From NCBI GenBank assembly GCA_964035545.1, contig OZ037771.1, forward strand, positions 4,453,128 to 4,517,127: a stretch of 64,000 nt of DNA. Direction: 5' to 3'. Under the pieces are notes generated by a model. The model was not told the origin of the DNA. It made no database searches and saw only the letters and a list, made by a program, of their open reading frames with translations. This DNA is from Bugula neritina. Lineage: Eukaryota; Bryozoa; Gymnolaemata; Cheilostomatida; Bugulidae. Positions 14,201 through 25,300 of this stretch are shown piece after piece. How positions within the stretch are numbered: the stretch's first letter is position 1; each line of letters opens with the position of its first letter. The translations under genes and the position numbers were made by a program.

Positions 14201-15509
14201 AAATATGTTTTATGAGAAATAGTGCCCATCAAATTAAAAGTAGTTCAAGTGGGAATGATAATAACAAAAAGTTTTTGGTAACTTTTAGAGCCACTGCCAG
14301 AGTTTGACGGATGTTTCACCGGAAATGTAACCTTTACGAGCTCAAATTGTTCAACTCAGTCTGTCATCACTACATTGACTAATGGCACCTTAAATATCGC
14401 TGTGGAATTCCAAGTAGTTGGTTGCTGCTCAGAAGACAACTGCCAACCCGAAGAAGGCAAAGCTGGTAAATATTTCAACTGTTTTACTGCTGTTGATGTT
14501 CTCTGAAACAGTCATTCAAAAGAAAGCTTTGAATGCTTTTTATTGTTTCATCAGACAGTATAGCTCCCACAATATTGTTTGAACAAATATCTACCTATAC
14601 CTATAAATAGAAGGATTAAAGGCCATGCATGCAGTTGCAGTAGCAGAGTAGCACAGGGGTATATAGTATGATATTTAGCTTACTTTCTAGCAACACCTCA
14701 TTTATGTTTTGATTTGGTTTTTAGGCGAAAGAGCGTGTAATTATGGCACAGGCGATGATGTATCGCAAACCTACTGCCCTGATGCGTGTTATACCCTTGT
14801 GTCCATTGACGAAAACTCTGTTGAAGTGTATGTTAAGAGTATATCGTATATCCTTTAAACATTTCTTTTACAAAGCTTTCATCATTTTACTATACCAAAC
14901 ATTAGTAACAAGTTTTATAATATATAGCAGTTGTTTTGCCATGTCAAGCACATCATGCAAGAAATATTATAAAATAGTATTGTGGTCTCACTAACCCATT
15001 GCATTGCAGTAATTGAAACTTTAATTTTAGAGCGAAACATGGCTGTCTAATCGATGTCGCTTCACCAGGAACAGCATTTACGGATGTCACAGAATGTACT
15101 GACAAATATAAAGCTGGAAGCTGTCTGAATGCGAACAATGAGGAGGTATGCGTATACAAAAACTATATATTTAAAATAACTGAGTCAGTTTTATAATAGT
15201 TTTGCATACATCCAGAGTTTTGGCTATTTTTTGTGACTTATCTTATATTTATTAACCTTTGCTGTTTAACATTTCTAAATTTTTTCTCTATTTTATCTAG
15301 AAGTTTCAAAATGCCTTTAATAAATAACTTTTTGCATACTACTATTTTCGCAGGAATGCTTTACATGCTGTACCACTGATAACTGCAACACGAAAAACAC
15401 CAAAGCAGAAATTTTTGGCACTGAAGATACTGATGAGGACAGCAGCTCTGTAGCGGTTATTCCGTCTCTTCTCCTATTGTCGATCTCCTACCTAATTGGT
15501 CAACAGTAA
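11220..15509 (+). CDS. Secreted mucin-like Ly6/uPAR (LU) protein, probably GPI-anchored
   Basis: Seven exons join in phase: 11220-11438, 11980-12097, 12591-14153, 14289-14465, 14725-14827, 15031-15145 and 15354-15509, giving 816 residues. Residues 1-25 (MMCLYYSYRLIYILVLIGDV onward) form a signal peptide. Residues ~26-112 are cysteine-rich. Residues 113-633 are a mucin stalk of TTTTTP/TTTTTA hexamers, which would be densely O-glycosylated. Residues ~634-692 end with GCCSEDNC, an LU-type closing motif. Residues ~693-778 hold a ten-cysteine LU domain ending CCTTDNCN. The last ~20 residues are hydrophobic and look like a GPI signal. The likely location is the outer cell surface or mucus. The role is unknown; LU proteins often act in adhesion or signalling. 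The start rests on the signal peptide directly after ATG; an upstream 5'UTR exon is possible. The stop codon lies within AATAAA. Confidence 0.82.
12600..14150. repeat. Coding minisatellite, 18-bp unit (TTTTTP), about 85 copies
   Basis: Units of the form CCNACNACNACAACAACN run in frame through exon 3 of the mucin-LU gene. The sixth residue is Pro in most units and Ala or Ser in some. Synonymous third positions vary between units (AAC TAC, ACC ACT and so on), which makes individual units recognisable. Near the 3' end the units become irregular (an eight-residue TTTTTTPS spacing). Confidence 0.95.
12897..13389. repeat. 180-bp higher-order repeat inside the mucin minisatellite (~2.7 copies)
   Basis: The sequence at 12,901-13,020 recurs identically at 13,081-13,200 and 13,261-13,380, and 13,021-13,080 recurs at 13,201-13,260. 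This is a period of exactly 180 bp, ten 18-bp units or 60 residues. Identity breaks off at about 13,390 on the right and just before 12,897 on the left. Unequal exchange or replication slippage amplified a block of ten distinguishable units recently. Confidence 0.93.
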
Positions 15510-16210
15510 TAAAATGATGACCAATTGATGCATAGTATTGTTTTAAATTATTTTCACTTTGTAATACATAATATAACAAATTAGTTAGACATCTATAATA
15601 AAAAAACCCATATAAGCATTTCTATTCACTTTATAAAAGTTATAGCTTTGTTTCACAAAACTATCAAGTGTATAATTTTATAAAGTGCTATAATAATACT
15701 TTAAGATTTGTCTGGATTGATGCAAATTTTGTTTAATGTATTTTTTATTATATTTTGTATTTCTTTACTTTTGTATTTCATCAACTTTTGACTGCCGGTG
15801 GTTGTCTTCCCTTCTGCAAACACTTTACTCCAAGACATTTGCTTTTCTATCGCCAACTCCTATTGGACTGTTGCAGCTGATGAAGAGCTGAATGCTTTGA
15901 TATGATGTTTAGAAGCTGAAAGAGAAATTTTATGACTGAATAATTATTAAGAGAATTTCTATGACTTTAGCTCTAACTGAATGTATTGAGCTCATTTGCT
16001 TTCAATAAAAATATATAAAAAATATTTTCTTCTTTTTAATGAAATTGTCAAATTAAACTCTGCCGTGCATCATGTGTTTTTAACGCAACACGCAACACAA
16101 ACATACACATATGCATATATGAGTACAACGCACACACAAACACAAACACACACCCAAACAAACACACATACTGATGCACGCACTCACACAAGCACGCGCA
16201 CACACAAAAG
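14620..16210. repeat. Segmental duplication, copy 2 (partner 630-2,220)
   Basis: It contains the last three exons of the mucin-LU gene plus about 700 bp of 3' flank and ends in imperfect CA repeats (16,126-16,206). The orientation is the same as copy 1, about 14 kb away. Coding differences are few, for example DVTECTDKYKAGS here versus DVAECTDEYKAGS in copy 1. Confidence 0.88.
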
Positions 16211-16731
16211 TTTTATTTGCATTATCCAACTTGGAACACTGCTGAAAAATCTATGTGGGGTCATTGAAGCATATGCTCAAGAAATGTACTACAATAGAAT
16301 CAAATGCATTAAGATTTCAAACGGTACTCAAATAAAAACAAATAAACTGACACTATGGAGTGCAATAGGTGTATATTTATTCATTAATCTGTTCTGTGAA
16401 GTTGAATAAATTATGACGGATAAAATTGATGCAGTCACAATAATATATTAAGGATGAGTGAAGCTAGAGAAGACAACTACCAAGTTTTAAAACACAAGCT
16501 GTACACAGCATAACTGACTTTCAGCGTTTATATTGAAGACTAAATACATATTTACACATTTTCATATTTTCACTTATCTCTTGTATGGTCACCTTTCACC
16601 GCCGTGGTCCTGCGCGGGTGGCGGTCACTTATCTCTTGTATGGCTCATTATAATTATTATTACATCTGGTGATGTGTGCCAATAGTTGCCGGAAAACATA
16701 TTGTGTGGCAGAATATAGAGAAACAACCAGT
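16207..16731. other. Spacer between mucin-LU gene and GT31 gene
   Basis: No gene seen. It holds two copies of TCACTTATCTCTTGTATGG, at 16,570-16,588 and 16,625-16,643, separated by a GC-rich stem-forming stretch (CACCGCC ... GGCGGTC). Confidence 0.6.
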
Positions 16732-19700
16732 TCACCATAGATACCAGCCTGTCCTCAGTCGCTTTGGCTCATGGAAGTCAATCATTGCTAACTGGATGTA
16801 GTATTCCGTCTGTGGAACGTGATAAAACACAGCTTTACCTATTAACCAATGAGGTTGGATCTTTTCTATAAATTTGGAATTGTCTTCTTGTTCGTATTTA
16901 ACAACTGGGGTCAGTTTACGAATTGAAACACTTATTTCCTCCGTCTTGCTAACAGCGATACCGATGAATGTGTCATCAGCTTGCATATATCTTGTATAAA
17001 GAGCCGAATTGAATAAGGTCTCAGCGTATTTCGGCAACAGAAAGCAGACAACTCCATGAAACCAGGTAGGATAACTCTGACTTATGTTTAGTTTTCTTGG
17101 AAGGTAATATTTGTTTAAGGCTGTAAAGTTCCCTGGATGCGGTAGTTCAGCTCCTAAGTAATGATAATATAAGAGTTATATGAAACAAAGAGAGAACGAC
17201 TCTTAGTTCATTTGAGGGATCCTCAATTACAATCTCTCAGACCAGAGAGCTAGGTCTTGGTTTGAATTCCACGCTACGTTATAGCCTCAGAGCCATATTT
17301 CCAAAATGGCGAGACACATTCAAATTAGTCAGCCGAAGCCCCTTACAATCAAATGGTTCCCACACACACACACACGGAGGATTTAGACAAGCATGTGTTT
17401 TTACTAACCAATGTACAAAAGTACTTCCGATTTTATCCACTTGCTAATAGCTGGAAACAAAGTGTAGAGCCTCTTAGTTCTTACGAGTGTGTCATCGTCT
17501 ACCTTCATAACCAAAGAAGCATGCCGGCAATACTTTGAGGTCCACCTGTAAAGGAGGGATAATTCCAAGAGTTGACACAGTACTCAAGTCTAAACTCTTT
17601 AATGTGAATTGATGTAACTTTTATTATGTTTAAGCAAGTTTATGTATGCATATAACTTTTCACATCAAAGCTAGAATGCCATCGGTCGCTACACTTCGTA
17701 GGATGTAAATTTTGAGAACAAAATGATGAGTATTTGTTTTAATATATAAATAAACATGTCTTGCTTGTTATATTTAGTAAGAAATAGCATATTACTAAAA
17801 TAAGTTTTGATAAAATTGACTGATTTAAAAACTTTTTTTTAAATCTAAATCTAATCTAAATTTAATATACAATTTATAAAATTATGACTTACATAATATT
17901 TCTAGTACGTTATTATGGTTCTATAAATTCTTTCACATTAGTTGTATAAAAATTACAACTGCTTTATTTTAAATAGTATTTATAAACTTGAATACTTTAA
18001 TAACCTATAACTGAGTGTGAGATGCTTTATATTACATAATTGGAGTTATCCACTCACAGCAAATGAGACATTGCCTTGTATGTGTTGTGGGGTAACGTGT
18101 CGTTAAAATCTGACTGCACCATATCACTGTACATCTCACTTTCATATTCCAAACGCTTCTGGTCGTTTGCATCCTCTGCCATGCCCAGAAAAAAAGTGAT
18201 TTTAACCTTGAGATTGAATATGGAAGACAGGGTCATCTCATTCAGCCACGTATTTCTCATGAGCATTCTTCTTTTACTGTACTCCAGCTTTAAAGTGAGT
18301 ATAATTGTAGGTGAATAGTGTGATCTATATGACAATTATCTGTGAGTTCAATGTTATCCTCATTTACTAGAGAGTAGTTTTGTTCTAGTAGTTAAAGCAC
18401 TGGCTTGTAAGTAAACACAAAGACATGGGTTTGAACCCCATCAGGACCATGATTGGTGACACCAAGGTAAGAAATTCGCAGCATACACTTCTTAGCCTAC
18501 TTAACACAACCAACAGCTGTTCTTCACAAAAATAGAGATTGGGACAATCTTCAACTAAGTGGTGAATGAAAGTCTACTAAGTTTGGTGAAGTATATACCG
18601 AGTGTATAGTGAAGTATGAAGATATGAAAAAAAATCACGCAAGTTTATAGTCACCATCCCTGTAAGAAACCCCTGATGTAAAGGGTTTTTGTTAAATAGG
18701 GCTAAGAACTTATTCAGATGAGGTACAGGAGCAATTATGACTGGATGCTCTTCCTAGCATCACCAATGGCCTTTATCAGGGGCTTGAATCCATGACTTCG
18801 TGCTTACTAGGCAAACGCTCCAACCCCTAGACCACGCTGCTCACAAGTATATAGATACTTCATATATTGAAATAGATACCTTAGTAGAGGTGTGAACTAC
18901 AATGAGGAGCTGGACATCAGGTGAGCACTGAGATGTTTGCAGTACAAACTCATAGTTGTAGGGATTCACAAAATAATATTGAGTCTCAGACGGTTTGGTA
19001 GTTGAAACTCCTCGTAATAGCAATGTAAATGAACTCATTATTGCTAGAACACAGGCTTTCCAATCCATCACTTTATAATTTGCTATCGGCAGCTAAAACA
19101 AATACAGGATAACATTAGTTTATCCCAGTTTAAGCACTAACAAAAACTACATATAGTTAATAATATTCCTTTTCCACATTCCCTTATTACTTTTAGGGCA
19201 ATACAATAAAGTTATACAGATATGCTATGCCTAATTCTTGTATATATTTTTACATGATACTACTATTATATGCTCACATTTTGAAAAATATAAAATAGTA
19301 CACGAATAATTCATGCATCAGCATAAAAAATTGATCTGTGGTGTAATGCTTAGAGTTTAGAGACAGCTTGCAGCTTTGGCTTGAAAGCTGGTAGCATGAC
19401 TGGTCACATAAATATTTGCTGCGTTCACTATACTAAACCATATTCATCGTGAAGCTTGAAAAGTTTAGAAATATAAGGGCATTGCTTTGAAATTGTGTTA
19501 TCACAATCACAAAATGACAACTACGTAAACAATGCCCTTGGTATATCTAAGTCCTAGAGTAAGTAATGATTAAGCCTGCATTTTTATGAGTATATTAAGA
19601 TTAAAATATATTATATTCATGATCCCTTTGAACTTGTCCTAGATAAATTAGTTATAAAAATTGTACAAACAATTGTGACATGTAATTCTATTAAAGTGAT

Positions 19701-19818
19701 TTTTATAGCAACGAAAATTCCTGACTATAACCACATTATGTACATGCTACAAACTATAATATGCCAATAGCTTATTATAGCACGAATAAATTATCATTCG
19801 CTGTATAATATTTACCAT
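16732..19818 (-). CDS. Beta-1,3-galactosyltransferase-like glycosyltransferase (GT31 family)
   Basis: Exons in transcript order are 19818-19816 (ATG only), 19092-18880, 18287-18058, 17545-17409 and 17153-16732, giving 334 residues. If the ATG-only exon is wrong, translation starts at 19,071 and gives 326. GT31 enzymes transfer a sugar, usually Gal or GlcNAc, in beta-1,3 linkage inside the Golgi, as type II membrane proteins. A short cytoplasmic tail and a hydrophobic stretch (ACVLAIMSSFTLLLRGV) fit that topology. Diagnostic motifs are RRMLMRNTW (residues 78-86, usual RxxIRxTW), KITFFLG, the DxD-type metal site VMKVDDDTLV (161-170) and QADDTFIG (252-259, usual EDVxVG). The acidic pair is DD where most members have ED. 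The usual CSGGGYVLS block is replaced by FHGVVCFLLP, so the acceptor side or activity may differ. All internal phases agree. Confidence 0.86.
18370..18480 (+). mobile_element. tRNA-derived SINE head in GT31 intron
   Basis: The sequence contains an A-box-like region (TAGTAGTTAAAGCACTGGC) and a clear B-box-like GGGTTTGAACCCC at about 18,427, followed by ATTGGTGACACCAAGG. The downstream body differs from the main SINE family of this window. It lies between the first large exon and exon 18,287-18,058 of the GT31 gene. Confidence 0.65.
18636..18843 (-). mobile_element. tRNA-derived SINE, nearly full-length
   Basis: Read on the minus strand it starts with a tRNA-like head (GTGGTCTAGGGGTTGGAGC, then a B box GGATTCAAGCC). 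It continues with the shared body block GATGCTAGGAAGAGCATCC, then AATTGCTCCTGTACC, and ends CTATAAACTTGCGTGA. The block resembles the conserved AGGAAGGGCATCC core seen in several invertebrate SINEs (from memory). It serves as the window's reference copy. Confidence 0.88.
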
Positions 19819-21905
19819 GCTAGAGTTGAGTCTAAAGTTCTCCCAAGTGTTTACTGGTGATATGACACTTTTAGCTGTTGATCTTGTAGAAGTCAGCTAG
19901 TGCAGTCTCAAAGCTACTAACCATTCAGTTCTGCAATATATTCAAAGAACTGAAGCTTTTCTATTCATTAGGTTTATACTTCACTCTATTTCACTGTACA
20001 GAATCAATTAATCTGTGACAGTTTATTATATTGGTTCTGGCATCTAGTAATGGAAAGGAAAATATTATGTAATCTAGCTTTATATATATATATAATTAGC
20101 GTATTCAATAATAGTAATTCATTATATAGTAAGTATTTAGTTATAAAAGGATTGTGTGCGCTGTGTGCGCTGTGTAATTTTGATACAAAATGAAGGCATT
20201 GCTAACTGAGTCTATATAGAAATATATCACACTTTAGACACTGCAAAACATTATAACAGCAATGTCACTCAAACTATTAGTTGTCTTCTTTTTCCTATAC
20301 TGTCCAAATACCAGTTCTCTGAATATATAAACGAATAATTGTAATGAATCTATAAAATGCTCCATCTATCCCTTTTACACACTGAGGTAATGTAGTTTTA
20401 TTGGCTACTCCTTGCCAATGCCTCTGTTTTGGCTCAAAATTGTCTTTAATCCATTTCTTCATTTCATATTACAATAAAATTACGAGAAATTTGACAAAGG
20501 AAAGGTGTAAAATTTACAAGCATTGTTTTTTAGTAGAATATTGTAAATAAAAAGTTTTTGGGGATAATTTGTGGTTATGAGTGACGCTAACAAGCTTATA
20601 TTTCATGTAGAAGTTGCCTGCCCCTTTACACAGTACAACTACTAGTTCTATATATTATATCTACGATACTACGATTTTCATGACAAAAGTTGCTACTTAT
20701 AATTAATAATTGCTACTACAATTGTGGCTGTAGTTTAGGGTTCAATAACTGATTAAAACACAAAGGCCTTGTACATAATTCTAACAGCTAATTTGGGAAT
20801 ATTGTGTGGTGGCCTGTACTTCATATGTAGAAAGACACTCAAGTTTCTTCAAGTGACAGTCACCATAGCTACTCTTCAGTACTGGGTGGGGCTAGCCTAT
20901 TGCTAACAACATAATTAGATGCTGTTATTGTAAGGAAAAGAGCTACTTCACTGTTTAACCAACTTTGTGTTGGGATAACCTATAATCTTACCACTTATAC
21001 TTGAATTACTCTGTGTGAGAGTCACTGCACTCAACTACTTTCTCATGAACTCGGGGCATTGGCAGCAGATATCAAAATATCTGGCATTTCTCACACCATC
21101 ATCATTACCAGTAGATAACAGTCATGGGGCCATGATGACATCACAGTCTGGTCATGTGACCACAGATGATGTCAACCCTGGCAGCTTTGTTATCTAGGAG
21201 TGTGAGTCAGCGATTGATATTTCAGGAAACCAAGCCAAAACCATTTATTTCACAACGATAGCTTTCACCGAAAGAAAAATTGATGTGATATCAAGTGATA
21301 GCTGTTATAATATACTATTAACTTGTAAGATGTTGATCATTTTCAACTGCCACCGTCTTAAACTTGCTGTTGGCATGTGTTAAAATTATAGTATCTCTTA
21401 GATGAGAATAGGGCGCCTATCTATATGTTCAGTACATGTTTGTGCCAAGCCTACCTATGGTACGGCTAAAACACTCGCTAAGGAATACCAATTAGAAAAC
21501 AGCTTCCACACTAGTTGCCTTTTCAACTTTCTACAACTCTAAGTGAATAAGTGTACCATAGAAATATACTCGTTACACAATATCTGTTTCATAATAATTT
21601 CAAGTTTCTTATTAACCTTAGAAATGAAGCATTGAGTCAGCTATGTTCTTCTTGTTCTCTTTTATATTGAAAGTATTGTTCTTTGTGCTACAAAGGCTTT
21701 GTATTTAATCAATGGACATGAAATTTGATATTATTATTCACAGGGCGTATACATTCTAGCCTACCGGTTGAAATCAGGCCATCATCTTGCATTATTCAAT
21801 TCAAGTAAATGATTGTTTTAAACAATTTTATTGCCTATAAACAACATAGAAACATAAAACTGGAAAAAAATAAATAAAATGACAAAAAATACTGTAAGTG
21901 AGTTT
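19819..21905. other. Spacer between GT31 and PH-like genes, no supported gene
   Basis: The open frame at 21,015-21,197 (+) has a less AT-biased composition than its surroundings but no recognisable domain and no supported partner exons. An AATAAA in minus orientation near 21,826-21,835 probably serves the PH-like gene. Confidence 0.5.
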
Positions 21906-22376
21906 TCACTCTTCGTCGCTTTCTTGTAAAGTAGGCATTAAAGGGTGTCGCCTTAGCAGTGCCGGGGAACTGATGTCTAAAGGAGTTAATACTTCCAACC
22001 AAGACGCAACGTCACTTTCGTTTGGGACCAGCAATAACAACGACTGTCCTTCAATGTCCTTATTAGGTATGATTCGTATGGAGTTACCCCCCACCTGCTC
22101 AACGTGTGTGTGCTTCAAGTTAACAAACTTCTGCGCAGAGTTACTAATAGCCTTAGAGCTAAACAGGATGTAGTGATCTAGTCGGTTGTTGTATACTTTA
22201 GCTCGAACTGACATCTTTTTGTTGTTGTTTATTTGAATGAATAGAAGTCCTGATTTCTGTACATGCAGGTCAGCTGAATGTTGAGTACTGACCGTCTTAC
22301 TACTCTGCTCATAGTAATCTTTCATAGTTGGTAGTCTGGGATGACCTTCCGTAGGTACTCTATTCTCTCTATCCAT
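21906..22376 (-). CDS. Small PH-domain-like protein (156 residues)
   Basis: A single coding exon reads MDRENRVPTE... to ESDEE and a stop. A good acceptor (TGTCTTTGCAG) lies 13 bp upstream of the ATG, so at least one upstream exon exists, probably 5'UTR. It could be coding, because the frame is open across the acceptor. Residues ~38-130 look like a pleckstrin-homology fold: alternating beta strands (KSGLLFIQI, KMSVRAKVYNN, DHYILFSS, SIRIIPN, SLLLLVP) followed by a helix with the conserved Trp (ASWLEVL, W126). PH domains bind phosphoinositides or proteins at membranes. The tail is acidic. A minus-strand AATAAA lies about 70 bp past the stop. I cannot assign a specific orthologue. Base composition is clearly less AT-rich than the flanks, which supports real coding. 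Confidence 0.6.
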   Translation of the reverse strand: MDRENRVPTEGHPRLPTMKDYYEQSSKTVSTQHSADLHVQKSGLLFIQINNNKKMSVRAKVYNNRLDHYILFSSKAISNSAQKFVNLKHTHVEQVGGNSIRIIPNKDIEGQSLLLLVPNESDVASWLEVLTPLDISSPALLRRHPLMPTLQESDEE

Positions 22377-25300
22377 TACGCTGTTTGCCTGCAAAGACAC
22401 ATGACTCTTGTTATCACTATGATACTTAATCAAACAGGGAAGCTACACGCCATATATAGACTCAACTACTCAGTGTAACATGACTGTATCACGAGGTATG
22501 CGGCTGGAATTAATGAGATGACTGTATAATAGCGTGACACGTTTTTTCAGTGCATAGCTGAGATTATAAACTTATCTGGAGTTAATATCCGGAGTCTAAA
22601 CACTAGTCATAATGATTTTTAAGTGGCACTGATCTAAAAGTCGCACCTAATTTATAGGAAGTGCACATTAGTTTATCAAGTTTCAACCACCCCATTTCAG
22701 TATAGTTTTATTATTGCAACTTTATCTAGTTATTGGAAGTGGTTTACAGCTAGATTTAGGTCAGATTGTACTCTTCTATGACTACGGTGTAAGATCTTTT
22801 GTTTTCCTTGCAAATTTGGCAAGAATTTGATTACAGACGCTAGTAGATATACTTTAGCTCTTGTCGACTATTAGAATATAAGTTTGTATATCTATAAGTA
22901 TAAGCTGATTGGACTGGAATATGTGTACTGAATTTCAGACATGCATTTCCTTGTTGTTTTGATTTTCCTTTAATAAATTGTTTACGAACCAAGTTGGTAC
23001 ATTTGAAACTACTAAGGTATGTAAAGCATTCAATTAGTTCAAAGTTGCCAGCTCTTTTAACACTCCTTCATTATTTTGACTTTTAAAATCTCTTACTCTA
23101 CCTTAACTATTGAAATCGTATATAGTTATTATATTAATATTGAGGTTGAGTCGAATATAAAACGACCCAACAACTTACTGCTACTATAGTGAATAATAGT
23201 TATACTTATAAAATTGCGTTATAGGAAGAGCTGTACAGTTATACTAATTAGTAAACTTCTGTAAGGCAAAAACCAAAAAGTATACACCAATATTGTATAC
23301 TGTAGGTATAGTGTATAGTGTATAGTGTACAGGCTTAGAGTCAACTCTTACCTTCATAGCAGCTGCTTATAAAACTCAAAGCTCTTTGTTCTGTGCTTTA
23401 ATTAATCAAGAAACCTCGTGCTCTAAATCACGACCTTTGCAGTGCAAACTTCAATAAAAACTGATGTTAGGCTTAGCTAATGTGTTGTTTTATGCCAACT
23501 CAGTACGTTACATTAGAGCACGAGGGAGAGAAGTGAAAGCGTCATCAAATAGCCTTAGATCTTACAGACAAACTTTGATCTAACGAGATAGTTCGTTTAC
23601 TCCTATTCTATTCGTATAAAAAATACTTCCTCGCTAACGCTTTTATCGTTGTAGCCAATCAAGTTGCGGTATTGAATCACCCACGTTGTTTACACTCTAT
23701 TTGCGCAGTACAGCGGCCTGTCAAACTGTTGCGGAATAATAGGCACGGAAAACTAACATACGTTTACATTATTTAGATGGTTGCCAATGACAACGGCAAT
23801 AATTTGATACTTATTATTGTGCCGGTGAAAGAGTATAGGAAATGATTAACACAAATTACAAAACCAGCTTCTAGAATCTAGCACTATATAATATTTCAAT
23901 TAGGCAAAAGTGTCCTAAGCACTTGTCATTAAAATATGAACTTAGACTACCTTTATTTAATGTGTGCATCAGGTGAAATGTCTTGCATAGTAACTACCTG
24001 CAATGATTCACCAACCATTTTCAATGCAACAAAATAAAACTTGTAAACAGTAAATAGGCTTGCCAACAACAGTCATTTGCTATGTCACACTTATTGTGCT
24101 AACTCTTAACTACTAACAATTATACAAAGTCCAATGTTATATTTACTTGCTACTATACTATATAATACTATATTTTAATATAATATATCATATTATGTTA
24201 TACTACATTATTTTATATTGGCCACTATATTATACAGTAAACTACACTCTATATTTCACATTTTATATATATTATATTGTTTAACTACCTTACAAACTGA
24301 TTAATGACATATTTAGTATATTATGGGCTGCCTAATATTATGAGTTTTATAACACTGCTTCCTGGACAGCAATTCCATAAATTTTTGTAAAACCACTTCC
24401 TTTTGATTATTCAATGACTAATACCTTTATGAATGTACACGATGATGACCGTACAGTGTTGATTCATCAAGCATAATATTTATAAACAAGTTGTTTAATA
24501 TCTGCAATGGAAGATGAGCCAAGTGCTGACCTATTAGATAATGCTAGAGAGAGGGTGGCTGCCACTCAATGCATTTATATAAAATAAACACTGATAAATG
24601 CAATGTACCAGCACAAAGAAACATGCACTAAAAGCCACAAATTTGCAGCTGTAAGCACTGCAGCTAGAGTAACTTTTAGCAATAACTTGCCATTCAAGCT
24701 CTACATTAGCTTTTAATAAATATTATTGATAACATTATGAGTCAGCGGCCATTTTCAGGAAGATTAGGGTGATGGTAGGCCCCCATTTTACAACGGCTTA
24801 AAGCGACTAGAATATGCATGCACTTCCTTCTAACCAGCTCATTTCCTTAGTGCATTATGCTGGCTGTGGATTCGGAGTTAAATAACAACAGTCTACACTT
24901 GGTGGAATTTATTTTACAGAATTGCCCTAAAATTATATTTCAAATGCTCACTGAATACGTGACCTATGACAAGTTAAGGTTCTACCATATTACTATAAGA
25001 ACTATGGTAGCAATAAAATTTAGGGGAGTTGCAGAATTAGCCCTAACCTATGTTAGTGACGTACCTTAGGAGCTTATACTAGATTTGGTATAGAAGCCTT
25101 ATCATAATCAGATTCTCTTCCTGGTGTTACCAAAATGACTTTTTTAGACTTAGATCTATCTACTTTTAGGACATGTGTCAAACCCCTCCAACCACTACAG
25201 TTTCTATTTTGATAAACTGTCTCTTTTACATGCTTGAATAAGCTTTTGAATTGGGTTATCAACTATTTGGTAGCAGTTCTTCAAGCCAGGATGTTGAAAA

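Noticed and set aside
18370-18440. Possible functional tRNA gene
   Set aside because: It has a B-box-like motif but no consistent cloverleaf, and it is followed by SINE-like body sequence.
21015-21197. 60-residue plus-strand frame with less biased composition
   Set aside because: Looks mildly coding, with a TGATGACATCAC-type stretch, but no supported acceptor, partner exon or domain.
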